A DNA stretch of 35,107 nt from Fidelibacterota bacterium (GCA_014240005.1 JAAZXT010000050.1:1-35107); one strand, 5' to 3'. Counted from the stretch's first letter, positions 1 through 8,964 are shown. Made by a program: numbers and translations. The notes: generated by a model not told the origin, from the sequence alone.

Positions 1-885
1 TACAAATCCATCTACATACCAAGGTCGCGGTACTCCATCTGCAAATCCTGCTTGCACTACTGCAATTCTTGTATCTTTTTCAGTAGTATAGACTCCCCCA
101 TAGCTAATATGGGTTCCTGCTTTAACATCTCTGACTTCTACAACAGGCGCAGTAAAGGTCATCACCGGTTTAATTGGCAAATCTTGTGGCACTTCATCGG
201 ATGGAAAGGCTCCGTACAGCAACATCCCTGCTCTTACCATATTGAATCGAGATTCTGGAAGATTTAAAATAGCCCCACTATTACTACAGTGGATCAAAGG
301 AGGTTTAATATCTAATTTTTCTGCAATCGTTAACACTTCATTAAATTTATCTAATTGAGATTGTGCATATGTTAAATCTCCTTCATCTGCAGTTGCAAAA
401 TGAGAATACAATCCTTCAATTGCTATATAATCAATATCTTGTGCTTGCTTTAAGAAATCTTCTGCTTGACTATGAGCTACACCTAACCTTGTCATGCCAG
501 TATCTACCTTCAAATGTACTTTAAGTGTATTTCCTTGAGAATTATATGCTTTTAAAATTTCTAGATCATCAAAAGAAGAAATGTTTAAAGTAAGTTGATG
601 TTCAAAAGCTTTATTTAAACTGTATGGATTTAACTTTGAATAAATATAGATATCTGATTTAACACCAGCCTCTCTTAATTCTATACCCTCTTCAATTGTA
701 AAGACCGCTAAATATCTAACTCCTTCTTTTTCTAATGCTTTTGATACTTGTACAGCGCCATGACCATATCCATTAGCTTTTACTGTAGCCATAATAGGGA
801 TATTGCCGACTTGATCACTTAAAAGATAGTAATTTTTTACTAACTGTGTTAAATCAATATATACTTTTGGTCCAATATAATTCAT
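1..885 (-). CDS. alr: Alanine racemase, C-terminal part cut off by the window edge
   Basis: This PLP enzyme interconverts L- and D-alanine in the cytoplasm and so supplies D-Ala for peptidoglycan. I translated it from the minus strand, starting MNYIGPKVYIDLTQL. The PLP-lysine motif KANGYGHG lies at about residues 36-43. The dimer-partner catalytic tyrosine region SYGGVYTT and a GFADG motif lie near the visible end. About 295 residues are present of the usual 360-380, and the frame is still open at base 1. The ATG overlaps the polA stop codon in a TAATG junction, so the two genes are almost certainly translated in tandem. The family is clear; only the missing C-terminal barrel is unseen. Confidence 0.93.
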   Translation of the reverse strand, partial: MNYIGPKVYIDLTQLVKNYYLLSDQVGNIPIMATVKANGYGHGAVQVSKALEKEGVRYLAVFTIEEGIELREAGVKSDIYIYSKLNPYSLNKAFEHQLTLNISSFDDLEILKAYNSQGNTLKVHLKVDTGMTRLGVAHSQAEDFLKQAQDIDYIAIEGLYSHFATADEGDLTYAQSQLDKFNEVLTIAEKLDIKPPLIHCSNSGAILNLPESRFNMVRAGMLLYGAFPSDEVPQDLPIKPVMTFTAPVVEVRDVKAGTHISYGGVYTTEKDTRIAVVQAGFADGVPRPWYVDGFV

Positions 886-3602
886 TAGTGCGCCTCAAAC
901 CAAGATGGGCCAAAACCACAGTCGATTTCTACTGGAACGTCTAGCTGTATTGCATTTTTCATGTTTTTCACTACCATTTCTGATATATAATCTAATTCAT
1001 CTTTATGAACCTCTAGAAGCAATTCATCATGAACCTGTAAAATCAATTTTGATTTTAGATTTTTGTCTTTTAAATCTTTGTATATTTTAATCATTGCAAG
1101 CTTAATCATTTCAGCTGCTGTTCCTTGAATAGGCATATTAATAGCCATTCGTTCTGCAGCATCTCTTCGGATCTTATTTTGACTATCTGAGTCCCATACA
1201 GCTCTCTTCCTTCCTAGCAGAGTCTGTACAGATTTCTCAGATTTAATAAGCACTTTAGATTTCGCAATATAGCCTTCAATACCTTTATACTTGCTAAAAT
1301 AAGCGTCTTTTATCTTTTTAGCTTCCCCAAATGGAACATCCAATTCTTTGCTTAAACGAAATGGACCTGCGCCATACATAATTCCAAAATTTACTATCTT
1401 AGCTGTACGTCTCATCTCTAATAATATATCTTCATCATTTTCGATATTAAATATATTTTTTGCCGTAAATGTGTGAATATCTTCTCCATTATTTAGGGCT
1501 TCAATTAAAGCTTCATCTTGACTCAAATGCGCCATGACTCGCAACTCAATCTGAGAGTAATCTGCAGAAAAAATTTGATACTCTGATGACTGTGCTCTAA
1601 TAGCTTTTCTTACATCTTTTCCATCTTCTGTTCTAATAGGAATATTCTGAAAATTTGGACTACTTGAAGAAAGTCTTCCTGTAGCTGTCATCGTCTGATT
1701 AAATGAAGAGTGAACTCGATTAGATACTGGATTAATATTGGTTGGTATTGGATCAAGATAGGTATTTTTCAATTTAAATAACTTTCTATACTCTAAAACC
1801 AATTTTGGAAGTTCATGCTTATCTTTTAATTCCGATAAAACAGCTTCTGCCGTAGATCGCTTCTTAATCATCGGTAATTCTAATTTATCAAATAAAATCT
1901 CAGCAAGCTGTTGGGAAGAATTCACATTAAAATCTTGATCTGCTAATTTTGTGATCTCATTATGAAGGGCATCAATTTTTATACCAATTTCATTAGAACG
2001 TATTGCAAGATAATCTTTATCAACAAAGATCCCATTAAATTGCATGTCAATTAAAACAGGTAATAAATCAATTTCAATCGCTTTAAAATAATTATATAAT
2101 TTTTGATTTTTTAATTCTTTCAGAAAAATTTCAGTTAATTCAATAACAACATCGGCATCTTCTGCTGCATAAAAAGATACATCTTCTAAGGTAACTTGGT
2201 CCATTGTTATCTGATTCTTACCTAATCCAATTAAGTCTTGTATAGGGACCATCTTATAATTCAGATGTGCTAAAGATAAATTATCTAACTTATAGGATCT
2301 GACATTAGGACTAATCAAATGTGCAGCAATCATTGTATCAAAAGCAATTCCATTTAAATTAATTCCATATCGTTTCATGATTAATGCATCATATTTAATA
2401 TTTTGCCCTGTCTTTGGAATAGCTGGATTTTCCAATACTGGCTTTAGAATATCAATTGCAACTTGAAGATCATCCTCTCCAAATAAATTATCTATCTTAT
2501 CTTTAAAACGTATTGGAACGTATACGCCAGTATCTTTTTTGACAGAAAAACTAAACCCTACAATCTCAGCAATCATAGGATTTACAGATGTGGTTTCTAA
2601 ATCAACAGATAACCATTCATTTTCTTTAATTGAACTAACAAACGATGTTAATTGATCTACGCTTGTAAGATTTTCATATTTCTTTTCTCGTTTTACTGTG
2701 TGAGTGTCAACAGATTCATTTGAACCAATCTTTTTCAGTAAACCCGAAAATTCTAATTCTTTAAAAATGTCTTCTAATTTGGCTGAATCCATCTCTTTTT
2801 TTTCAAAATCATTAATGGTGGCCTCAATATTGACATCAGTTAGAATCGTTACTAATTGCTTGCTTAATAGAGCATTTTCTTTGCTATTTAATAGCTTCTC
2901 TCTCATTTTTTCATTGCTAATATTGTCAATCTCTTCATATATATTTTCAATAGATCCAAAGTCTTGTATCAACTTTTTTGCTGTTTTTGGACCCACTCCT
3001 TGAACGCCTGGAACATTGTCTGAACTATCTCCCATCAAACCTAGTAAATCAATGATGTGTTCTGGACCAACTCCCCATTTTTCTAATACTTTTTTCTTAT
3101 TAAACACTTCTTTTGCACGCTTCCTCGCTTGAGGGGCATATAAGAATGTTTTGTCGTTAATTAATTGCATAAAATCTTTATCTCCACTGACAATATTGCA
3201 TTGAAGATTTTCTTTATCACACATCTTAGCAACTGTTCCTATAATATCATCCGCTTCTACTCCTCCCACTCTTAATATTGGAATATTCATTGCCTCTAAA
3301 AGTTCCCATAAATACGGAAGTTGTGTCTGAATTTCATCAGGCATTGCAGATCGATTGGCTTTATAATCTTCATAGAGTTCATGTCTAAAATTTTTACCCT
3401 TTGAATCGAAAGCTGTTACAAGATAATCTGGATTTTCCTCTTCAATCAATTGAAATACTTGGTTAGCAAATCCAAATACAGCGCTAGTAGGTGTACCGGC
3501 GGTATTTGTTAGTGGATTTCTAATAAGAGCGTAATGTGCTCTGTATAAAGTGGCATAACCATCAATGATAAATAATCTTTTTTGTTTTTTTTCAGAACTC
3601 AT
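885..3602 (-). CDS. polA: DNA polymerase I
   Basis: Repair and Okazaki-fragment polymerase of 905 residues, full length for the family. It has three domains. The 5'-3' flap nuclease occupies roughly residues 1-300, with the GLMGDSSDNVPGVQGVGPKTA helix-hairpin-helix region. The 3'-5' exonuclease spans about 315-490. The polymerase runs from about 530 to the end. The exonuclease looks active: DLE at about 334-336, the NIKYD motif and the YAAED motif are all present, unlike the degenerate domain of Thermus and Bacillus enzymes. Polymerase motif A is DYSQIELR, motif B is RRTAKIVNFGIMYG (Phe at the ddNTP-discriminating position), and motif C is QVHDELL. The ATG follows a small hairpin, with no clear Shine-Dalgarno sequence. 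alr is coupled downstream. Confidence 0.97.
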   Translation of the reverse strand: MSSEKKQKRLFIIDGYATLYRAHYALIRNPLTNTAGTPTSAVFGFANQVFQLIEEENPDYLVTAFDSKGKNFRHELYEDYKANRSAMPDEIQTQLPYLWELLEAMNIPILRVGGVEADDIIGTVAKMCDKENLQCNIVSGDKDFMQLINDKTFLYAPQARKRAKEVFNKKKVLEKWGVGPEHIIDLLGLMGDSSDNVPGVQGVGPKTAKKLIQDFGSIENIYEEIDNISNEKMREKLLNSKENALLSKQLVTILTDVNIEATINDFEKKEMDSAKLEDIFKELEFSGLLKKIGSNESVDTHTVKREKKYENLTSVDQLTSFVSSIKENEWLSVDLETTSVNPMIAEIVGFSFSVKKDTGVYVPIRFKDKIDNLFGEDDLQVAIDILKPVLENPAIPKTGQNIKYDALIMKRYGINLNGIAFDTMIAAHLISPNVRSYKLDNLSLAHLNYKMVPIQDLIGLGKNQITMDQVTLEDVSFYAAEDADVVIELTEIFLKELKNQKLYNYFKAIEIDLLPVLIDMQFNGIFVDKDYLAIRSNEIGIKIDALHNEITKLADQDFNVNSSQQLAEILFDKLELPMIKKRSTAEAVLSELKDKHELPKLVLEYRKLFKLKNTYLDPIPTNINPVSNRVHSSFNQTMTATGRLSSSSPNFQNIPIRTEDGKDVRKAIRAQSSEYQIFSADYSQIELRVMAHLSQDEALIEALNNGEDIHTFTAKNIFNIENDEDILLEMRRTAKIVNFGIMYGAGPFRLSKELDVPFGEAKKIKDAYFSKYKGIEGYIAKSKVLIKSEKSVQTLLGRKRAVWDSDSQNKIRRDAAERMAINMPIQGTAAEMIKLAMIKIYKDLKDKNLKSKLILQVHDELLLEVHKDELDYISEMVVKNMKNAIQLDVPVEIDCGFGPSWFEAH

Positions 3603-3605
3603 AAC

Positions 3606-3629
3606 TTAGCAGGATTTTACACCCGCTAA
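3606..3629 (-). terminator. Hairpin between the TonB receptor gene and polA
   Basis: Inverted repeat TTAGCAGG / CCCGCTAA with an 8-nt loop; 7 of 8 positions pair, with one A-C mismatch. It lies after the receptor stop codon and ends 4 nt before the polA ATG on the minus strand. There is no T-tract after it, so it may be a weak terminator, an RNA-processing site or a 5' regulatory hairpin for polA. The structure is visible; the function is a guess. Confidence 0.35.
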
Positions 3630-3646
3630 ATTATGAAAATAAGACA

Positions 3647-6070
3647 TTAGAAACTATAAGTTAATGACATTCCAATTTCTCTTGGAGGTGCAAAAGACTT
3701 GAATAGTTTCTCTTCATATAATGGAGGCTCTAAACCAAAAATAAATCCTCTATCTGCATAATTTTCATCGAGAATATTCTTTGCATAGAAACCTAAATTA
3801 ACTTTATTAAATGAATGAGAATAATATGCATTTAATAGATGATATGGATCTGATTCATACTCATCGTGTTCAGAATCAAATACAAACCCATCTTTTCCTG
3901 CAATCTCAATCACTAAAGAGTTGTTTTCATCGAAGTTATAGTTAAATGATAAGCTATAATTCCAGTTTGGAGAGTGCGCTTTTTTACCATGTGCATGATT
4001 ATCATGATCTCCATGATCATCATCGTGCTCGTCTTCTCCATGTTCGTCATGATCTCCATGATCATCATCGTGCTCGTCTTCTCCATGTTCGTCATGATGT
4101 CCTAGCTCAACTTCAGAACTCAATAACCCTAGAGTAGCATTAATAGTAAATTTATTACTTAGTCTAAATTCACCGCTTGATTCAGAACCGTATTCATAAC
4201 CTGATTCAGCATTTGTCTTAAAAAAGGCAAACGCATTAGGATTTATTGGATCCAACTGATCACTTGTTTCATAAATATGATTATCATGCTCTAAATAAAA
4301 TAGAGAACTTGATAATTTGATATTATCAGTATACCATCTTATTCCAGTAGTAATATCATAGTAAGTCTCTTGATTATATGTTTTTTCATCAGCATCCAAA
4401 TATGGATTTTGATTTATACCTCCAGGATGATATCCTTCAGCATAATAAGCAAACCAATGAAGGTTTGGAGTGGGATGCATTTCATAAGCAATCTTATATG
4501 AATTATTAAAATCGCCCATAATATCAAAGCTTGCACCTTGGTCACTAAAATCATGATATGTCATATCCCTCGCTTCTGATCTAAATGCTAAAGAAAGTGA
4601 TGAATCATTTTTCAAATTATATGCAACTTCACCATATGCAGACTTTGTAGTAATATCATAACTAGAAGATAAACCTGTCTCAGAACCTCCGAAAATATAT
4701 CCAGTAGCGTTAGTTTTTTCTTCATAATTAGAATGATATAATCCAATAACATAGTCTACTTTATTATCATCAGCAGGATTTGATCTTAATCTGAAGTCTA
4801 CAGTTCTTGTATCAATATCTCTATCGAATGAATCAAAGAAGTCATATTGATATCCTTCAACTGTTGGATCAAAATTATAAGGATCTTGAAGCCAGAAACT
4901 ATAATTTCCCCAATCTGAGTCATAGCTCTGCAATGTTTCATTGTTTGACATACCAATATTCAAATCAGCAAAACCCTCACCAAGATCATAAGTATAGTCA
5001 GCTATAAAAATCTGTGATTTTTGACTATCTTTACCTGGATTGTCTGAATATGTAATATTATCAGTATTATTATCTGGAGACCAATGATCGTATCCATTGT
5101 CAAAATCAGAGTAAATCATTGTATACTTTTGCGTGATATTATTATCGCCGCCATCTTTTAACAGTTTCGCTCTAAATGATGTCTCATCTCTATTAGCTGA
5201 TGCATCACTATCTAAAGCAACATTTTCTTTATATCCATCAGAAACATTAGAGTGACCTACTAATCTTAACTTCCAACCACTATCAAGAGGCAAGTTGTAA
5301 ACTAATCCATTTGTAAAAGTATTGTATGAACCAAACTGTGTCATCACATACCCTTCTTTTTTATCTGTTGGATCGTTGGTTTTGAAATTAATTAAACCAG
5401 AAGATGCGGCTGCGCCAAATAAACTGGTTTGAACACCCATTAATACTTCTACTTGTTGCATATCAAACAAAGGTGTAATCATACCAAGCTCAGATAAGTC
5501 CATTCCATCCAATACTAGTCCTACATAAGTACTTGGAGGGCCCTGATCCGCATATCTGCTAGTAGACCCTTCTCCACGTATCTGAAAATATCTCGGTCTA
5601 GAAGTTCCACCTGCATAATTTAGATTAGGAACTTTTTGTATTAAGTCACTGAAATGTTGTCCCTTTCTAACTTCCAACTCATCATTAAAGATAATTGCTG
5701 AACTAGCTAAATCACCTTCATTGACTTTACGAAGCGACGATATAACTCTTACACCCTTCAGCGATACAGCTTGACTGACAAGCTCAAATCTTAAGGGTTG
5801 TATAGTCAGATCTTTTAAATCAAGATTGACAACTGCATTTTTATATCCAATAACAGATACTTGAACTTTTCCGCTTTCAGAAAGACTAATCGTAAATCTT
5901 CCATTATCATCGGTACTAGTTCCGACAATGATTGTCCCCTCATCATCAAGAACAGATACATTAGCATCTTTTAATGGAAGACCTGTGCTTTGATCAAGGA
6001 CAAGTCCTATAATTTGTGATTGAGCAAAAGTAATGCTCATAAATAATAATGTTAAAATAAAATTCTTCAT
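3647..6070 (-). CDS. TonB-dependent outer-membrane receptor with His/Asp-rich loop (putative metal importer)
   Basis: Outer-membrane gated channel driven by TonB-ExbBD. It has a signal peptide at about residues 1-18 (MKNFILTLLFMSITFAQS). Next comes a carboxypeptidase-regulatory-like beta domain at about 20-100, then a plug with an IQKVPNLNYAGG and RYFQIRGEG region, then a beta-barrel ending in a C-terminal aromatic (LTYSF). At about residues 656-700 lies a loop of alternating His, Asp, Glu and Gly, partly a 15-residue tandem repeat. Similar His-rich loops occur in the zinc receptor ZnuD, so a divalent-metal substrate (zinc, perhaps copper or nickel) is inferred. The start chosen is ATG 6070, because AAGGAG lies 6 nt upstream and a signal peptide follows; an in-frame TTG at 6124 would add 18 basic residues and spoil the signal peptide. 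The small HECDIC gene lies directly upstream. Confidence 0.87.
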   Translation of the reverse strand: MKNFILTLLFMSITFAQSQIIGLVLDQSTGLPLKDANVSVLDDEGTIIVGTSTDDNGRFTISLSESGKVQVSVIGYKNAVVNLDLKDLTIQPLRFELVSQAVSLKGVRVISSLRKVNEGDLASSAIIFNDELEVRKGQHFSDLIQKVPNLNYAGGTSRPRYFQIRGEGSTSRYADQGPPSTYVGLVLDGMDLSELGMITPLFDMQQVEVLMGVQTSLFGAAASSGLINFKTNDPTDKKEGYVMTQFGSYNTFTNGLVYNLPLDSGWKLRLVGHSNVSDGYKENVALDSDASANRDETSFRAKLLKDGGDNNITQKYTMIYSDFDNGYDHWSPDNNTDNITYSDNPGKDSQKSQIFIADYTYDLGEGFADLNIGMSNNETLQSYDSDWGNYSFWLQDPYNFDPTVEGYQYDFFDSFDRDIDTRTVDFRLRSNPADDNKVDYVIGLYHSNYEEKTNATGYIFGGSETGLSSSYDITTKSAYGEVAYNLKNDSSLSLAFRSEARDMTYHDFSDQGASFDIMGDFNNSYKIAYEMHPTPNLHWFAYYAEGYHPGGINQNPYLDADEKTYNQETYYDITTGIRWYTDNIKLSSSLFYLEHDNHIYETSDQLDPINPNAFAFFKTNAESGYEYGSESSGEFRLSNKFTINATLGLLSSEVELGHHDEHGEDEHDDDHGDHDEHGEDEHDDDHGDHDNHAHGKKAHSPNWNYSLSFNYNFDENNSLVIEIAGKDGFVFDSEHDEYESDPYHLLNAYYSHSFNKVNLGFYAKNILDENYADRGFIFGLEPPLYEEKLFKSFAPPREIGMSLTYSF
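4003..4092. repeat. Two tandem in-frame copies of a 45-bp unit
   Basis: Copy 1 is 4003-4047 and copy 2 is 4048-4092; they look identical. On the coding (minus) strand each encodes a 15-residue His/Asp/Glu-rich unit (DEHGEDEHDDDHGDH). The unit length is a multiple of three, so copy-number change by slippage would lengthen or shorten the receptor loop without breaking the frame. Confidence 0.9.
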
Positions 6071-6076
6071 TTTTTT

Positions 6077-6082
6077 CTCCTT
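6077..6082 (-). promoter_or_regulatory. Shine-Dalgarno sequence deciding the receptor start
   Basis: AAGGAG on the minus strand, 6 nt before ATG 6070. It supports that start over the upstream in-frame TTG at 6124. Strong Shine-Dalgarno sites are uncommon in this window, which makes it informative. Confidence 0.75.
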
Positions 6083-6101
6083 AAAAATACGTTTAATAAA
6101 T

Positions 6102-6124
6102 TTGATACTTCTTATAAGTATCAA
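6102..6124. promoter_or_regulatory. Perfect dyad (9-bp arms, 5-bp centre) upstream of the TonB receptor
   Basis: TTGATACTT - N5 - AAGTATCAA, between the stop of the small secreted protein gene and the receptor start. It could be an operator for a dimeric metalloregulator (Fur/Zur-like in layout, though the sequence does not match a consensus I can name) or an RNA hairpin that sets the ratio of the two products. No T-tract follows, so a simple terminator is less likely. Confidence 0.5.
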
Positions 6125-6135
6125 TAAAATAATTA

Positions 6136-6444
6136 CTAAACGACAGGCGGAGACTTATTGGATATTTTATAAATTTCTGTATAAAAATATGTTTTAGAAC
6201 TAACTATACTAGACTCAATAGAAAAAACATTGTTCAATAGAGCGATATTTTCTGTAATAAAAAATTTAGTGTTACTTAATTTACAGATATCACATTCATG
6301 AATATCTTCATTTACTAAAGATTGAATATCATGATTGAATAATTCGTTATTTGACAAATTAAAATCATGTTGATGAAACACTTGAATGCTCATGAAGAAC
6401 ATCGCAATCAATGATAAGAGTGATATATAATTATTTTTCTTCAT
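6136..6444 (-). CDS. Small secreted protein with HxH and HECDIC motifs, probable metal-binding partner of the TonB receptor
   Basis: 102 residues. A hydrophobic signal or anchor segment (about residues 6-22) is followed by HQH at 24-26 and by DIHECDICK at 47-55, where His49, Cys51 and Cys54 form a compact potential metal site. The tail is polar and ends NKSPPVV. I do not recognise a named family; small proteins with this plan (signal, short His/Cys cluster, Pro-rich end) are often found next to metal-related TonB receptors in the FCB group. Its stop lies 65 nt before the receptor ATG on the same strand, so co-transcription is likely. The start is 29 nt from the divergent OPT gene. The exact role is unknown; periplasmic metal capture or sensing is inference. 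Confidence 0.7.
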   Translation of the reverse strand: MKKNNYISLLSLIAMFFMSIQVFHQHDFNLSNNELFNHDIQSLVNEDIHECDICKLSNTKFFITENIALLNNVFSIESSIVSSKTYFYTEIYKISNKSPPVV

Positions 6445-6459
6445 TAATAAAATAATTTG

Positions 6460-6474
6460 TAAGTTAGAAACTTA
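6460..6474. promoter_or_regulatory. 15-bp palindrome at the start of the divergent OPT gene
   Basis: TAAGTT - AGA - AACTTA; the last base is the A of the OPT start codon. It lies in the 29-bp gap between the divergent genes. It could be an operator controlling one or both, but at this AT content a 6-bp arm may be chance. Confidence 0.3.
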
Positions 6475-8315
6475 TGAAACAAGAGATTACTGTAAAAGCA
6501 TTTTTTTTAAGTATCATTTTATCAATAGTTCTTTCTTCTGCAATGGCTTATTTAGGGCTATATGCAGGTATGACAATCTCTGCTTCTATTCCCGCTGCAA
6601 TTATGTCAATGGGGATTTTAAAACTATTTCGTAAATCAAATATTCTAGAAAATAATATTGTACAAACTGCGGCATCAGCTGGAGAATCATTAGCAGCTGG
6701 AGTTATTTTCACTATTCCTGCTCTGCTATTAATAGGCTATTGGGATACTATTGATTATTGGGAAGTAACTAAGATTGCTATGGTGGGTGGAATATTAGGA
6801 GCATTATTTACTGTACCATTAAGACGTGCATTAATTTTAAAAGCAAACTTAAAGTTTCCTGAAGGTGTTGCAACTGCTGCTGTATTAAAAACCGGACATG
6901 AATCTGATGCTAAAAAATCGAATGAAAGTTTAAAAATAATTGGGCTATCTGCTCTTGTAGGAGGAGTGGTTAAGCTTGGAGAATTAGCGTTTGGTATTTG
7001 GTCTAGCGCTGTGGGTGGAGCAATGGCTATTAGAGGTGCTATTTTCGGAATGGGTTCTAGCTTATCTCCTTCACTTATTAGTGTAGGATATATTGTAGGT
7101 CGAAATATTGGTATTCTTGCATTTTCCGGTGGATTAATCTCGTGGGTAGTAGCAATTCCTATTTATTCTTATTTATATGGATATGAAGGTGATTCTCTAT
7201 TTGAAAGTGCAAACATTATTTGGAATGCAAAAATACGTTATCTAGGTGTTGGAGCGATGGTAGTTGGTGGGATTTGGTCTGTTATTCAACTAGCAAAACC
7301 ACTTATTGAAAGCATCCAGTTGAGTCTAAAAACTTTAGGAGAGAACGCTAATGATGTTCCATTAGAAGAGAGAGACCTTCCTATTAACTATGTCTTTATA
7401 GCTATCCTATTAATGCTTATACCTATATCATTTACATATTTTGATATTATTCCATCTTGGACTTCTGCAATTACACTATCTATTATCATGTGTATCTTTG
7501 GATTTCTATTCTCTGCTGTCGCTGCTTATATGGCAGGAGTAGTGGGATCTTCAAACAATCCTATATCAGGTGTTACTATCGCCACGATATTATTCAGTTC
7601 ATTATTAATTATTACTTTCTTTGATGTAGACTCATCCAAAGGAGGAGCTGCTGCTATTCTCATTGGTGCAGTAGTATGCTGTGCGGCTGCAATCGGTGGA
7701 GATAACTTGCAAGATCTTAAAACCGGTAATATTGTTGGTGCTACGCCATGGAAACAGCAACTTATGCAGTTAGTGGGTGTTATTAGCTCTGCATTAACGC
7801 TTGGAATTGTTTTAACGCTCCTACATGAAGCATACGGTATTGGAAGCTCAGACTTACCTGCCCCTCAAGCAGTACTCATGACTAGTGTAGCAAATGGTGT
7901 ATTCTCTGGCAATCTGGAATGGGGAATGATTTATGCTGGAGCAATATTAGGGGTATTAATCATTATGCTTGATCAATATCAATTACGCAGAGGAGCAGAG
8001 TTCCGGGTTCCTATATTAGCAGTTGCGATTGGAATTTACCTTCCTATTGAATTAACTCTTCCTATTTTTATTGGTGGAATGCTTAATCATTTTGCTGGAA
8101 AAACTGCTTCTGAAACTGGTAAAAATAATGGTCTATTACTAGCTTCAGGGTTAATTACAGGAGAAGCATTAATGGCTATATTTATTGCTATACCTTTATT
8201 CTTTGATAAAAATTACTGGCCTGAATATGCGCTACCTTCTCCTTATAATGATGTGGTAGGATTGGCCCTTATAGTGGCTATTATTGTTGGATTATATAGA
8301 ATAGCAAAGAAATAA
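6474..8315 (+). CDS. OPT-family transporter (oligopeptide or metal-chelate)
   Basis: A 613-residue inner-membrane protein, hydrophobic throughout, with about 14-16 predicted membrane spans. The N-terminal half carries the OPT hallmarks: an AYLGLYAGMTISASIPAA segment, then NIVQTAASAGESLAAG, then RRALILKANLKFPEGVATAAVL. A second repeat has GSSNNPISGVTIAT and IGGDNLQDLKTGNIVGATP. Bacterial OPT members of this length are annotated as oligopeptide transporters; plant relatives (YSL) carry metal-nicotianamine chelates. The substrate is not shown by the sequence. It is divergent from the putative metal-uptake pair and 29 nt away, so shared regulation is possible but unproven. It ends 4 nt from the convergent SPOR gene, leaving no room for a separate terminator. 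Confidence 0.88.
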   Translation: MKQEITVKAFFLSIILSIVLSSAMAYLGLYAGMTISASIPAAIMSMGILKLFRKSNILENNIVQTAASAGESLAAGVIFTIPALLLIGYWDTIDYWEVTKIAMVGGILGALFTVPLRRALILKANLKFPEGVATAAVLKTGHESDAKKSNESLKIIGLSALVGGVVKLGELAFGIWSSAVGGAMAIRGAIFGMGSSLSPSLISVGYIVGRNIGILAFSGGLISWVVAIPIYSYLYGYEGDSLFESANIIWNAKIRYLGVGAMVVGGIWSVIQLAKPLIESIQLSLKTLGENANDVPLEERDLPINYVFIAILLMLIPISFTYFDIIPSWTSAITLSIIMCIFGFLFSAVAAYMAGVVGSSNNPISGVTIATILFSSLLIITFFDVDSSKGGAAAILIGAVVCCAAAIGGDNLQDLKTGNIVGATPWKQQLMQLVGVISSALTLGIVLTLLHEAYGIGSSDLPAPQAVLMTSVANGVFSGNLEWGMIYAGAILGVLIIMLDQYQLRRGAEFRVPILAVAIGIYLPIELTLPIFIGGMLNHFAGKTASETGKNNGLLLASGLITGEALMAIFIAIPLFFDKNYWPEYALPSPYNDVVGLALIVAIIVGLYRIAKK

Positions 8316-8319
8316 ACTG

Positions 8320-8964
8320 CTAATATCCAGATATAATAAAATCAATATCCTTCTTTTTAAGTCTGTTTGCTTGTTTTTCTACTAAAATATATGATTTAAA
8401 ATTATTGCTTCTAACGTAATAAATCATTTTCCCTCTATTCATTACTTGACTCACTTGAATGTCTGCTAAACCATCTTCTATTAAAGATTGTTTCAAAATA
8501 TCTGCACTCTCTTTTTTACTATAAGCGCCGAACTGTAAGAACCATACTTTATTTTCCTTAGCAATAGTTTTTGCTTCTTTTGAAAATGCTGAACTATTTA
8601 ATTTTTTCTGATAGACCTTTAAAGAATCCATTTTTCCTGCAGCAGTTAATGATTTAAAAAACAAATCTTTTGAGTCGTCGCTTATTAAATGTTTTGGTGC
8701 TTCCATATTAAACTCTTTAAATAGGCTAGAAGCGGAGATATATGAACCTATAGCATAATTAATCTCAGCTTTTTTCAATATTGATAGCCAATAATAATCA
8801 GATTTATTATTTGACTGAATAATCTTATCATAAATTTTAGATGCCTTGTCTGCATCGATAGTATTAAGAGCTTCCTGATAAAGAACTGCTGAATCTGTAG
8901 TTTGACTAAATAATATATTTATAGCACAAACTAATATAGCCGTTGTTTTAATTAATGTTCGCAT
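8320..8964 (-). CDS. Secreted SPOR-domain protein
   Basis: About 214 residues. A signal peptide (MRTLIKTTAILVCAINILFSQ) is followed by an alpha-helical, TPR-like middle (residues about 25-130). The C-terminal SPOR domain covers about 140-212 and begins KVWFLQFGAYSKKESADILKQSL. SPOR domains bind glycan strands stripped of stem peptides at the septum, so a periplasmic septal role is likely. ATG 8964 is preferred; a TTG two codons upstream is the only extension. The start lies inside the 3' end of the LapB-like gene (17-nt overlap), implying translational coupling. The middle region resembles helical repeats of BamD/YbgF-like proteins, but I would not name it further. Confidence 0.8.
   Translation of the reverse strand: MRTLIKTTAILVCAINILFSQTTDSAVLYQEALNTIDADKASKIYDKIIQSNNKSDYYWLSILKKAEINYAIGSYISASSLFKEFNMEAPKHLISDDSKDLFFKSLTAAGKMDSLKVYQKKLNSSAFSKEAKTIAKENKVWFLQFGAYSKKESADILKQSLIEDGLADIQVSQVMNRGKMIYYVRSNNFKSYILVEKQANRLKKKDIDFIISGY

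Noticed and set aside
4003-4092. CRISPR-like repeat
   Set aside because: The copies are contiguous with no spacers and are in frame within a receptor gene.
3913-4137. Met/His-rich frames on both strands across the His-rich repeat
   Set aside because: They are out-of-frame shadows of the tandem repeat in the receptor gene; no ribosome site or independent conservation is seen.
6071-6124. N-terminal extension of the TonB receptor from TTG 6124
   Set aside because: It places 18 basic residues before a normal signal peptide and contains the Shine-Dalgarno site as coding sequence.
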